Shown here in pieces: positions 14,013 to 20,288 of a stretch of 20,288 nucleotides of DNA. This DNA comes from a virus. Positions within the stretch are counted from its first letter, which is position 1, and every line of letters begins with the position of its first letter. The stretch lies in IMG/VR virus record IMGVR_UViG_3300025598_000232, positions 1-20,288 of that record. One strand, given 5' to 3'. The notes under the pieces were generated by a model, which saw nothing but the letters and a program-made list of their open reading frames with translations, was not told where the DNA came from and ran no database searches. A program made the position numbers and the translations under genes.

Positions 14013-14534
14013 TTATTCGTGTCTCCAATAGTGATAAGCTAATGCAGCAGTAAAGGATAAAGGTGCACCTGTACCAGCTACGTTATAATCAACAGTTCCG
14101 AGCTTCTGGATATATGCTCCGTAAAGCTTGTATGTATTGAGAACATTTAATTTGTCATCAATAAGATTGAGCTGAATGATAGATTCAGTACCTCTTACAG
14201 ACAAGTCTCCTGTACTAGAAGCATCATCGAATACTTGATTGATCTGCCAATCTTCAAGCTTTTTACGAATAATACCACCCTTATCGTTACGGAATGTTAC
14301 GTTCCAAGCATTGCTACCTGGATACTTTACAGTGCCAGGGAAGTTGAAATCTAATCCCATATACGTAGCAGTTTGATTAGTGATGTCTCTTGAAGGTAGT
14401 TGAGTTGTTGTAATATAAACGAAATCATCTTCGTTTAATGTATCGTTACCTAAAGATACAACACGTAGCATATAATCTCTTGCGAAATCTCTTTGCTGTG
14501 CTACGCGAAAGAAGTCTTGTATAGTTTGTGACAT
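14013..14534 (-). CDS. 19: Major tail tube protein, gp19
   Basis: This 173-residue protein is close to T4 gp19 (163) in length and shows its order of elements: an N-terminal helix F-F-R-V-A-Q-Q-R-D-F-A-R-D, I-T-T-T-Q-L-P-S-R-D-I, M-G-L-D-F-N-F-P-G-T, W-N-V-T-F-R-N-D, a helix K-L-E-D-W-Q, the strand Y-K-L-Y-G-A-Y-I-Q-K-L-G and the final L-S-F-T-A-A-L-A-Y-H-Y-W. Stacked hexameric rings of this protein form the inner tube for DNA. It is the most compact of the tube-fold proteins here, directly follows the sheath gene as in T4, and has both a good late core (CATAAATA, 6 nt before the ATG) and a strong terminator, all fitting the major tube subunit. Confidence 0.85.
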   Translation of the reverse strand: MSQTIQDFFRVAQQRDFARDYMLRVVSLGNDTLNEDDFVYITTTQLPSRDITNQTATYMGLDFNFPGTVKYPGSNAWNVTFRNDKGGIIRKKLEDWQINQVFDDASSTGDLSVRGTESIIQLNLIDDKLNVLNTYKLYGAYIQKLGTVDYNVAGTGAPLSFTAALAYHYWRHE

Positions 14535-14540
14535 ATTAAA

Positions 14541-14548
14541 TATTTATG
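14541..14548 (-). promoter_or_regulatory. Late promoter core CATAAATA
   Basis: The minus strand reads CATAAATA-TTTAAT-ATG, one mismatch from the T4 octamer and 6 nt from the ATG at 14534. It lies in the 20-nt gap between sheath and tube genes and would give the tube its own mRNA with about 1 nt of leader. Confidence 0.7.
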
Positions 14549-14554
14549 TTAAGG

Positions 14555-16939
14555 TTATTGTAATAACTCGTTGAAGTTTTGAGATGTCTTAGTAGCATAG
14601 AAGTTTACTAAGATAAACTCTGCTGTACGAACTGGCTTAATGTAGATATCTACAACTAGCGAGTTATCATCTACAACACTTGGTGTGTTATTAGTATTGT
14701 TACATACGATTAAGTAGTCGTATAAACCTTGTGTATTCTTTGCTAAGTCGAATACTGGCTTAATTGTATTAACTAAGCGGTTCTGTGTAAATGTCGTGTT
14801 AGGTTCAAATACGAAGAACTTTGTAGTATTGAGTACTGACTTTTCTAAGAACAAGAATAAACGACGTACATTAATACGATCAAATGCGCTTGGAGCTTGT
14901 AATAATGTCTTTTGACCGTAGATCGTGAACCCTTCATTTGGGAAGTTTACTACTGGGTTAACAGCAATCTTATAAAGTAAGTCGCGTTGTTTCTGTTGTG
15001 GGTTGATTGCAATATCTGTAATACCAGTTATTGCACCACGATTTAAACCAGCAGGTGCACCCCAAGGATAAGCTACTGCATCGTTAGCTGCAAATGCTGC
15101 TGCAGCATATGCTGAGAATGGCACCCAGATTGGTTGACTTGTAAACTGGTCAACTAGCTGTACCCAGTTACCATAAGTTGCAGCATAACTCGAGTTAATA
15201 CCGCTATAAAGGTTGTTTAATGGCCAGTAAATGGCTTGTGAGAAGTTAAGACTCTTATTGGTTAATGTCTTATAATTTGCACCTTGTACAAATACACTAC
15301 GTAATGGGTCTGAAATAAACAAGCAATCTTTACGTACATTTGTTGTAAATTGTACGAATTGTTGTGTTACTTGATTCCAAGTTGAAAGAATATTTGTTGA
15401 ATCATTACCAAATGCAAATGTACCGTCAGAAGTTGTTAGGTAGTTGTTTGCGCTCTGTATTTGAGAGTTGAATAACGAACTTTCAAATATACCAGTTGTG
15501 TTTACTGTAGATAACGAGTAAGCAGCAATCGTTGAAAGACCTGCATCAGCTACAACATCGATGTTATATACATCAGCGTTAGCAGCAAGATTTAATGCAG
15601 TTTGTAATTTACCTGTAACATTACCAATAACTTTATTAGTTGTTGTGTTTAAGGAAGGTGAATATACACCTAATGGGTATAGATTATCTGCAGCAAAGTA
15701 GCCTGTTGCACCACCAGATAGTGATGAAGTAGCACTATAAATTGACTGCGTGATAATTCTTACACTCTTAACTGCATTACCGTTAGCATCTAACCAAGCA
15801 GTGTTGTTTGAAATGTTTGGATTTACAAGAACGGAAATGTTAGCTGATTTATTATTAACTACGTTTTGTACGAAGTCATTTTGAGGAGCACCACCGTTTA
15901 CGTCTTGTATTGTTCTGTTAGAGTAGAACGAAGTAGCATAACCTTCTGCAAGGTTATAAGTTAATTGATATGGGTTAGTACCAAATGGAGATGTTCTGAC
16001 TTTGAATACTGAAAGAATACCTAAGTCGTTGAAACCACCATTACCAAATACTGAAATATCATACTGTGGAATGTTTTCAATTACTTGTGAAATACTACCA
16101 GAATTGTCTGTATAAACTGAACTTAATTGGAAGCTTCCTGCATAACGAGTAGCAGGTACTGTTGTATAAGTTGCAGCTGCACCTAAACCGTTATCTTGTG
16201 CAATACTATAAAGATTGTTTGCAGCAGTGAAGTTTGTATTTGGGTTTAAGTTAGTGTTATCAGCTAAGTTAACGTAAAGACCTTCAAACTTTTCATTGAT
16301 TGTTGTTTGAGCTTCGTTAATAACTACCATACCGATACCAGGTAAGTTTAAGCTTGAAAGAGCGTTAATAGCACTTAAACCTGAACCGTTATATGCACCA
16401 ACTGTTGACCAACTTACACCGTTTTGTTTTAATGAATTGTAATCACTTTGACTTAATTCAATAAGTGTTGGTTGTGCAAAGAAGTATGTGCTTGCTGTCG
16501 AAAGAGCTTGTGCTGAAGCTGCTGGAGCTGCTAAAGCTGTATTAATTGCAGAAGCCTGTAAAGCTAAAGTAGATAGTGCTGTTGTTCCTAAACTTGCAGC
16601 AATAACTGGGTAAACTAATGCTGTATATACGTTGGAGTTATAACCATTACCTAAACCAGTACCATAAGGTAAACGATAAACACTTACTTGTGCGTTTGTA
16701 CCTGAACTAAAAACTTGCTGTACGGAATAATAAAGATAGCGTTCTGCAGCATTTGTTGGCGTACCAAATATGTTTGCGAAGTCTTGATTAGTCGTAATAT
16801 TAATGATTTCGGAAGCAGGTCCTTGTGCAGCAAATCCTGCCATAAATATGCTCGTTCCGTTTGGCGTATTAGCTGTTGTGCTGATATCGATTTCATTAAT
16901 CTGTACTCCTGGTGATTGGATTTGACGTAAAGTAGCCAT
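14555..16939 (-). CDS. 18: Contractile tail sheath protein, gp18
   Basis: This 794-residue protein forms the contractile sheath around the tube. The N-terminus has the family's S-P-G-V-Q-I-N-E-I-D-I-S, then A-G-F-A-A-Q-G-P and F-A-N-I-F-G-T-P-T, the conserved inner-domain start. The C-terminal 140 residues are close to T4 gp18: F-D-R-I-N-V-R-R-L-F-L-F-L, F-V-F-E-P-N-T-T-F-T, Y-D-Y-L-I-V-C-N-N-T-N-N-T-P-S-V and I-K-P-V-R-T-A-E-F-I-L-V-N-F. T4 gp18 is 659 residues; the extra length lies in the Ser/Thr/Asn/Ala-rich middle (about 120-560), where the surface protrusion domains are inserted. The gene has a late core 16 nt before its ATG and is followed by the tube gene, the T4 18-19 order. Many Arg codons are CGT, which fits high expression. 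Confidence 0.95.
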   Translation of the reverse strand: MATLRQIQSPGVQINEIDISTTANTPNGTSIFMAGFAAQGPASEIINITTNQDFANIFGTPTNAAERYLYYSVQQVFSSGTNAQVSVYRLPYGTGLGNGYNSNVYTALVYPVIAASLGTTALSTLALQASAINTALAAPAASAQALSTASTYFFAQPTLIELSQSDYNSLKQNGVSWSTVGAYNGSGLSAINALSSLNLPGIGMVVINEAQTTINEKFEGLYVNLADNTNLNPNTNFTAANNLYSIAQDNGLGAAATYTTVPATRYAGSFQLSSVYTDNSGSISQVIENIPQYDISVFGNGGFNDLGILSVFKVRTSPFGTNPYQLTYNLAEGYATSFYSNRTIQDVNGGAPQNDFVQNVVNNKSANISVLVNPNISNNTAWLDANGNAVKSVRIITQSIYSATSSLSGGATGYFAADNLYPLGVYSPSLNTTTNKVIGNVTGKLQTALNLAANADVYNIDVVADAGLSTIAAYSLSTVNTTGIFESSLFNSQIQSANNYLTTSDGTFAFGNDSTNILSTWNQVTQQFVQFTTNVRKDCLFISDPLRSVFVQGANYKTLTNKSLNFSQAIYWPLNNLYSGINSSYAATYGNWVQLVDQFTSQPIWVPFSAYAAAAFAANDAVAYPWGAPAGLNRGAITGITDIAINPQQKQRDLLYKIAVNPVVNFPNEGFTIYGQKTLLQAPSAFDRINVRRLFLFLEKSVLNTTKFFVFEPNTTFTQNRLVNTIKPVFDLAKNTQGLYDYLIVCNNTNNTPSVVDDNSLVVDIYIKPVRTAEFILVNFYATKTSQNFNELLQ

Positions 16940-16955
16940 AGTAGTATTATACTAT

Positions 16956-16963
16956 TATTTAGG
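16956..16963 (-). promoter_or_regulatory. Late promoter core CCTAAATA upstream of sheath
   Basis: The minus strand reads CCTAAATA followed by 16 nt and ATG, so the inferred mRNA has about an 11-nt leader. That is longer than at other heads and still lacks a Shine-Dalgarno sequence. The leader contains GTATAATAC, whose TATAAT would be a sigma-70 -10, but I find no matching -35. Confidence 0.5.
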
Positions 16964-16989
16964 CAATTTCGAAATGAAACCTCAACAAA

Positions 16990-17610
16990 TTAAAGTAATT
17001 CTGCAATTACCTGGCTGAATGAGAATGTAAAAGAAGACTCCAACTGCTCAGCATCTCTATAGTTATAGGTTATTCCAGTTAACTTAGTTATAAATGCTTT
17101 AGTATAATTCCATTGGATTTTTCTATTGTTGTATTCATCCAACCCATACACTGTTATAGTCGTCTGATACGGCTGTAAATTGGTATTAGTAGTGTATTGA
17201 GTTAAACCTGAAGTATTATTAAAGCCAAACTGAGTTAAATTGTCAGGATCAAGAGTACTTGTTTGTACACCGTTTATATAATCTAACCATTTCCAAAGCA
17301 CCCACCAGTTATTGAATCCGTTATCTACCGTAAAATTAACCGTTACATCTTCGTATTTTTCACGTTTACCGGTAGTTAGATTTAAAGACTGACCTGCATA
17401 AGGTAAGTTAGTTCCTAAAATATTAGTACTCGGTACAACAGTACCATAGACTGAATACTGCAAAGAGTCTAATACAACATTATTAGTATTTCTATCAACA
17501 GTACTGAACGTGTTTATTTTTTTAAGAGGATCAGGTAAATTCAATACTAATACGAATTTATCTTTTCTACTCTTATTAAGAATAGACTGTTGATTAATAA
17601 CGTCGCTCAT
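16990..17610 (-). CDS. Tube-fold virion protein upstream of sheath, 206 aa
   Basis: This protein shows tube-like order: D-K-F-V-L-V-L-N-L-P, S-L-Q-Y-S-V-Y-G-T-V-V-P-S, L-P-Y-A-G-Q-S-L-N-L-T-T-G, a strand Y-E-D-V-T-V-N-F-T-V-D, a Trp-rich helix F-N-N-W-W-V-L-W-K-W-L-D-Y-I, and closing strands Q-T-T-I-T-V-Y-G-L, K-L-T-G-I-T-Y-N-Y and F-T-F-S-F-S-Q-V. This matches the gp19 pattern in which a strand with D/N precedes a W-x-D/W helix. The C-terminus (Q-V-I-A-E-L-L) differs from the tube. Placed before the sheath, it may be a tail completion or terminator ring rather than the tube itself. The ATG follows the 474-aa gene's stop by 2 nt, indicating coupled translation. Confidence 0.5.
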   Translation of the reverse strand: MSDVINQQSILNKSRKDKFVLVLNLPDPLKKINTFSTVDRNTNNVVLDSLQYSVYGTVVPSTNILGTNLPYAGQSLNLTTGKREKYEDVTVNFTVDNGFNNWWVLWKWLDYINGVQTSTLDPDNLTQFGFNNTSGLTQYTTNTNLQPYQTTITVYGLDEYNNRKIQWNYTKAFITKLTGITYNYRDAEQLESSFTFSFSQVIAELL

Positions 17611-17612
17611 TT

Positions 17613-19037
17613 TTAATCAAAACGTTTTAATGCTTTTTCAAAAATACTACTAAACCCGTTATTTTCTGCATAATAACTTCTAGTGCGAGGTTTAGTTTCT
17701 ATACCGCTTGTACGAGTAACTATATTAGGCAGGTTTGGTTCTACTGTAGGAATTACTTTTGAAACTTCAGGTGGGGCTATAATTTTAGTATAATTATTCA
17801 CATACCCCTGAGATTCTTTTTCAGTAGGTATTTTTGCATATGCGTACAATTTACCGTCAATATTACCAATATTAATAGTAGTACTACTACCCTGTCTCTT
17901 AATTTCAAAGTTGCTTGTTTGAGCATCTTTATCCGATAAAGTATTCACTAAATTCTTAAACCGCACTCTTTCACTTATGTCTAATATCGATAAGAATTTT
18001 ATTGTTAATTCAATTTCTTTACGTTCTGCATCACTCATTTCGGTTTCTTCTTCTTTGAAGAACTCGGGCTGGTCCGCTTGTTGTTGAATTGTTTTAAGGT
18101 GTAAAGGCATAAAGAAATGATCTAAGCTTGCCTTTTTAAACTTGTTCGGTCTATTGGTTGTGTTAATACCGTTTCTCTTTGCAATCTCTAAATTATCGTT
18201 TTCATTATTTCTTAATAAGCTAATGAGCAGCGGCATTTCTGATATTTTAATAACCAGCTCAGGTATTGGCGCAATAGACGAGAATACTAACCATTGATTT
18301 TGAGAATAAAATAAAGTTACACTATCAGTACCAGCAGGGTTACTAATAATAATTTTTTGATCTGGAACTGGAGTTGGGTTATCAAGTAGCTTCTGTAGTT
18401 GTGCAAGCTTGTCTTCTTCTGGTATTAATTCTTTAAACGCTGCAGCTGCATCTTTTCTGTTTAACGTCCAGACCTTTCTATCTTTAAATATACCAGACTT
18501 TCCTCGAGCGTTAATTGCATCAATTAACTTACTAACATCAAATACGACAATAGAGATATCTCTTTCTGATCTCTTTTGATCTGTTTTGTAAGCACTCCAG
18601 ACACCATTTATATTAGCAATAGTTACAGACTGGTCTTTAGTAGATGTAGTAATCAATATTGCTTCGTCTGCTTCTAAATCTCTTTTTACTGTGTTAGTAA
18701 TTTGACTTAATATATTTTGTGGAATCAAACTTCCATTAATACTTGTTAAAGGTAGTATGCCGTTTTCCTGAGCTTCTATAGTTTTAAGTAAAGCAGCAAG
18801 ATTAGGAACAACAAATTCTTTTTTAACATCTCTTTCAATTTTTCCACCACCCATACGTGTCACTAAGCGAGTCGCAAAACTAGGATTCTCTATATCTTTA
18901 ATTGCTTTTTGTTGCAATGCGTTTACACCACTAGCAATAGCATTTTTAGTCTTTTGCCACCGTCCAGGCTGAGCTGAAGCTGCTGGTGTTGTAGTGTCAG
19001 ATGTTGCTTCGAAAAATGTTATAAAGTTATCAGCCAT
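17613..19037 (-). CDS. Uncharacterised 474-aa protein with three internal beta motifs
   Basis: I do not recognise this protein. Its N-terminus M-A-D-N-F-I-T-F-F-E-A resembles the capsid-targeting peptide of T4 internal head proteins (M-K-T-Y-Q-E-F-I-A-E-A), which the prohead protease cuts after Glu. A similar short beta pattern recurs three times: about residues 126-150 (Q-S-V-T-I-A-N-I-N-G-V-W-S-A-Y), 228-255 (D-S-V-T-L-F-Y-S-Q-N-Q-W-L-V-F) and 376-400 (T-T-I-N-I-G-N-I-D-G-K-L-Y-A-Y). Helical segments lie between them. The C-terminus (F-E-K-A-L-K-R-F-D) is amphipathic. The ATG lies 4 nt after the nucleotidyltransferase stop and no good Shine-Dalgarno is present. It is probably a late virion or packaged protein, by context only. 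Confidence 0.75.
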   Translation of the reverse strand: MADNFITFFEATSDTTTPAASAQPGRWQKTKNAIASGVNALQQKAIKDIENPSFATRLVTRMGGGKIERDVKKEFVVPNLAALLKTIEAQENGILPLTSINGSLIPQNILSQITNTVKRDLEADEAILITTSTKDQSVTIANINGVWSAYKTDQKRSERDISIVVFDVSKLIDAINARGKSGIFKDRKVWTLNRKDAAAAFKELIPEEDKLAQLQKLLDNPTPVPDQKIIISNPAGTDSVTLFYSQNQWLVFSSIAPIPELVIKISEMPLLISLLRNNENDNLEIAKRNGINTTNRPNKFKKASLDHFFMPLHLKTIQQQADQPEFFKEEETEMSDAERKEIELTIKFLSILDISERVRFKNLVNTLSDKDAQTSNFEIKRQGSSTTINIGNIDGKLYAYAKIPTEKESQGYVNNYTKIIAPPEVSKVIPTVEPNLPNIVTRTSGIETKPRTRSYYAENNGFSSIFEKALKRFD

Positions 19038-19041
19038 CGTA

Positions 19042-20094
19042 TTACTTACTTAAATAGTACTGTCTTGCAGCTGGGTCATAGCCAATAGATATACCACTCG
19101 TGCTTAATCCGCGTGGTTCTTTATTAACTTTATCCATATTAAGGTTATAAAATCTAGCTATAGCGTGAGCTGTTTGTACTGGTAAATACGTTCTACCGGT
19201 AGTTTTCTTTTTAAGATTCTCTATTTCATGGAATGGGGTTTCCATATCAGTATGCACTTTGGCTACTAGTTTAGCAGACTTACCATCCGATTTAACTAGT
19301 TTACTAACACCTGCATCAAGCTTTTGATGATGAGGTCCTCTGCTACCTTTACCGGTTCCGCCCATACCCGGTAAACCCATAAACGATTTAAATGTTTCTT
19401 GACTGAGAGAAAGCTCTTTATCTATTTTGTCGTTTACGCCTTTTATTAAACGTTCAACGTCTCCTGAACGTCTTAATTCTTTAAATGCTAAGTTCTCCAA
19501 TGAAAATTCACCAGATTTTTCTAACCCGGCTTGTCTTGCTTTTAAAATCTTTTCTTTTACTGTTTCTGCACACTCTAAATCGCATTTTTCACTTAATGCA
19601 TAGTCAATTAGCTCTTTCCAGGATTGTACCTTAGCTAATAATACTTTCTTATCAATAGGTGCATGTTTAGTAGGTTTAACTAACCATTCATCGTGTTTAA
19701 TTGAATATACACCGGTAGAGTGGTGAGGTTCTGTCTTGTCTTGTATATATGTCTCAACATCATAACCTTTTATTTTAATATTGTGAGAACTATTCCATAC
19801 AGACTTTTTAGCTTTAAAATAATCTTTAAGCAAGTCTTTATCAATTTTGTAGTCGTCAAAATCAGTAATAATGTGTAGATCTATATCACTATATTCAGTA
19901 TAGTTATAATTTGCTAAAGAACCTGTAAAAGTTATATCTTCTACATCAACGGATATCTCAATAAACTCTAAAAATGCTTCTGCGACTTCCAAAAGCTTTT
20001 CTTTAATTTCAGGCTTAAGTTTATTATTCTCCCATATCAACGGATTGAGTTCATCGTGATATTGAATAGTAAGCTTGTTTGCAGAAGTCGTCAT
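19042..20094 (-). CDS. Nucleotidyltransferase-fold protein, 350 aa
   Basis: The catalytic signature of the polymerase-beta nucleotidyltransferase superfamily is intact: G58-S59, then D70-x-D72 in Y-S-D-I-D-L-H-I, with a third acid (probably E114 in Y-D-V-E-T-Y-I-Q-D). The following P-H-H-S-T-G-V-Y-S-I is, to my recollection, typical of the version carried by T4-like marine phages. It would transfer a nucleotide from NTP to an unknown protein, RNA or small molecule. Residues about 180-350 are basic and unassigned, with G-L-P-G-M-G-G-T-G-K-G-S-R-G near residue 245 and a helical end. No partner antitoxin gene is adjacent, so a MNT/HEPN toxin-antitoxin pair is unlikely. It heads the structural block and shares a palindromic promoter with the divergent gene at 20115. 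Confidence 0.75.
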   Translation of the reverse strand: MTTSANKLTIQYHDELNPLIWENNKLKPEIKEKLLEVAEAFLEFIEISVDVEDITFTGSLANYNYTEYSDIDLHIITDFDDYKIDKDLLKDYFKAKKSVWNSSHNIKIKGYDVETYIQDKTEPHHSTGVYSIKHDEWLVKPTKHAPIDKKVLLAKVQSWKELIDYALSEKCDLECAETVKEKILKARQAGLEKSGEFSLENLAFKELRRSGDVERLIKGVNDKIDKELSLSQETFKSFMGLPGMGGTGKGSRGPHHQKLDAGVSKLVKSDGKSAKLVAKVHTDMETPFHEIENLKKKTTGRTYLPVQTAHAIARFYNLNMDKVNKEPRGLSTSGISIGYDPAARQYYLSK

Positions 20095-20098
20095 TTAA

Positions 20099-20112
20099 AG
20101 TAAATATTTACT
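20099..20112. promoter_or_regulatory. Palindromic bidirectional late promoter
   Basis: AGTAAATATTTACT is a perfect 14-bp palindrome, so a TAAATA core faces each way in overlapping positions. On the plus strand the core ends 8 nt before the ATG at 20115; on the minus strand it ends 10 nt before the ATG at 20094. The two divergent genes are separated by only 20 nt. The palindrome is seen directly; promoter use is inferred from the same core at other late genes. Confidence 0.6.
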
Positions 20113-20114
20113 AG

Positions 20115-20288
20115 ATGCAAGACTATCTCAAGCTATTCGAAGATATTGTTAATACTAATAATCCTGAGGTATATCAGGAGAAAGTGTTACGTGTAATAGA
20201 ACATCTTAAAAAGAAAGATAAGGTATTATTCTTAACTACTTCCAATCGCTGGGAAGGTGATAAAGAGAAACCAAAAAGCACGATATTA
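20115..20288 (+). CDS. Partial hypothetical protein, N-terminal 58 residues
   Basis: The reading frame starts at ATG 20115 and runs open to the window end. It begins M-Q-D-Y-L-K-L-F-E-D, which again resembles a T4-type capsid-targeting peptide (L7-F8-E9 fits the protease preference for L/I-x-E). A helix follows (about residues 18-33), then a hydrophobic strand K-V-L-F-L-T-T-S-N-R-W and a polar loop K-E-K-P-K-S-T. That strand-loop-helix start would fit a Rossmann or flavodoxin-like fold, but too little is visible to assign a family. Divergent transcription from the palindromic late promoter is likely. Confidence 0.65.
   Translation, partial: MQDYLKLFEDIVNTNNPEVYQEKVLRVIEHLKKKDKVLFLTTSNRWEGDKEKPKSTIL

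Noticed and set aside
16966-16975. ATTTCGAAAT palindrome upstream of the sheath gene as an operator
   Set aside because: It is short, AT-rich and found once; in DNA of this composition it is not convincing without a second copy.
19042-20094. Toxin-antitoxin (MNT/HEPN) interpretation of the nucleotidyltransferase
   Set aside because: No small HEPN-like partner is adjacent, the protein is much longer than MNT antitoxins, and it sits in a late structural block.

Overview
This 20.3 kb window is part of the genome of a large contractile-tailed (myovirus) phage that is distantly T4-like. It infects a Gram-negative host. The phage assignment rests on an unmistakable tail sheath gene (gp18 family) followed by a tail tube gene (gp19 family), on a T4-style baseplate hub, spike and wedge set, and on repeated copies of the T4-type late-promoter core TATAAATA or TTAAATA. 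The DNA is AT-rich and compact, with overlapping or abutting genes. I found no tRNA, integrase, IS element or CRISPR array. The Gram-negative host is inferred from a phage-encoded exported beta-barrel-like protein at the left edge.

Layout. Left edge (3-1616): an outer-membrane-protein-like gene on the plus strand ends in a strong UUCG-loop terminator. A 74-residue minus-strand gene converges on it, and a divergent intergenic region with a perfect 10-bp inverted repeat separates that gene from a plus-strand gene for an acidic 164-residue protein. Main block (1613-20094, all minus strand, read right to left): nucleotidyltransferase; uncharacterised 474-aa protein; tube-fold 206-aa protein; tail sheath; tail tube with a strong terminator after it; three more tube-fold or tube-related proteins; two paralogous gp26/gp51-like assembly proteins; tape-measure-like protein; gp48/gp54-like tube-baseplate protein; gp53-like wedge; gp27-like hub; an orphan 406-aa protein; gp5-like spike. 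Right edge (20115 onward): the start of a divergent plus-strand gene that shares a palindromic promoter with the nucleotidyltransferase gene.

How the genes work together. Sheath and tube polymerise on a baseplate built from the hub (gp27-like), the trimeric spike (gp5-like, with no lysozyme domain but with an HxH motif that may bind iron at the tip), the wedge protein gp53 and the tube-cap protein. The tape measure and its upstream assembly proteins set tail length. Several additional gp19-fold proteins suggest a tube or baseplate-tube interface more elaborate than that of T4.

The most notable regularity concerns how the late genes start. Genes at the head of an inferred transcription unit carry a T[A/T]AA[A/G]TA element, usually exactly 5 nt before the start codon, which predicts leaderless mRNAs. 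Genes without that element start 0-4 nt after the previous stop codon. Convincing Shine-Dalgarno sequences are largely absent. This two-mode scheme of leaderless heads and stop-coupled followers is the best candidate here for an undescribed system.
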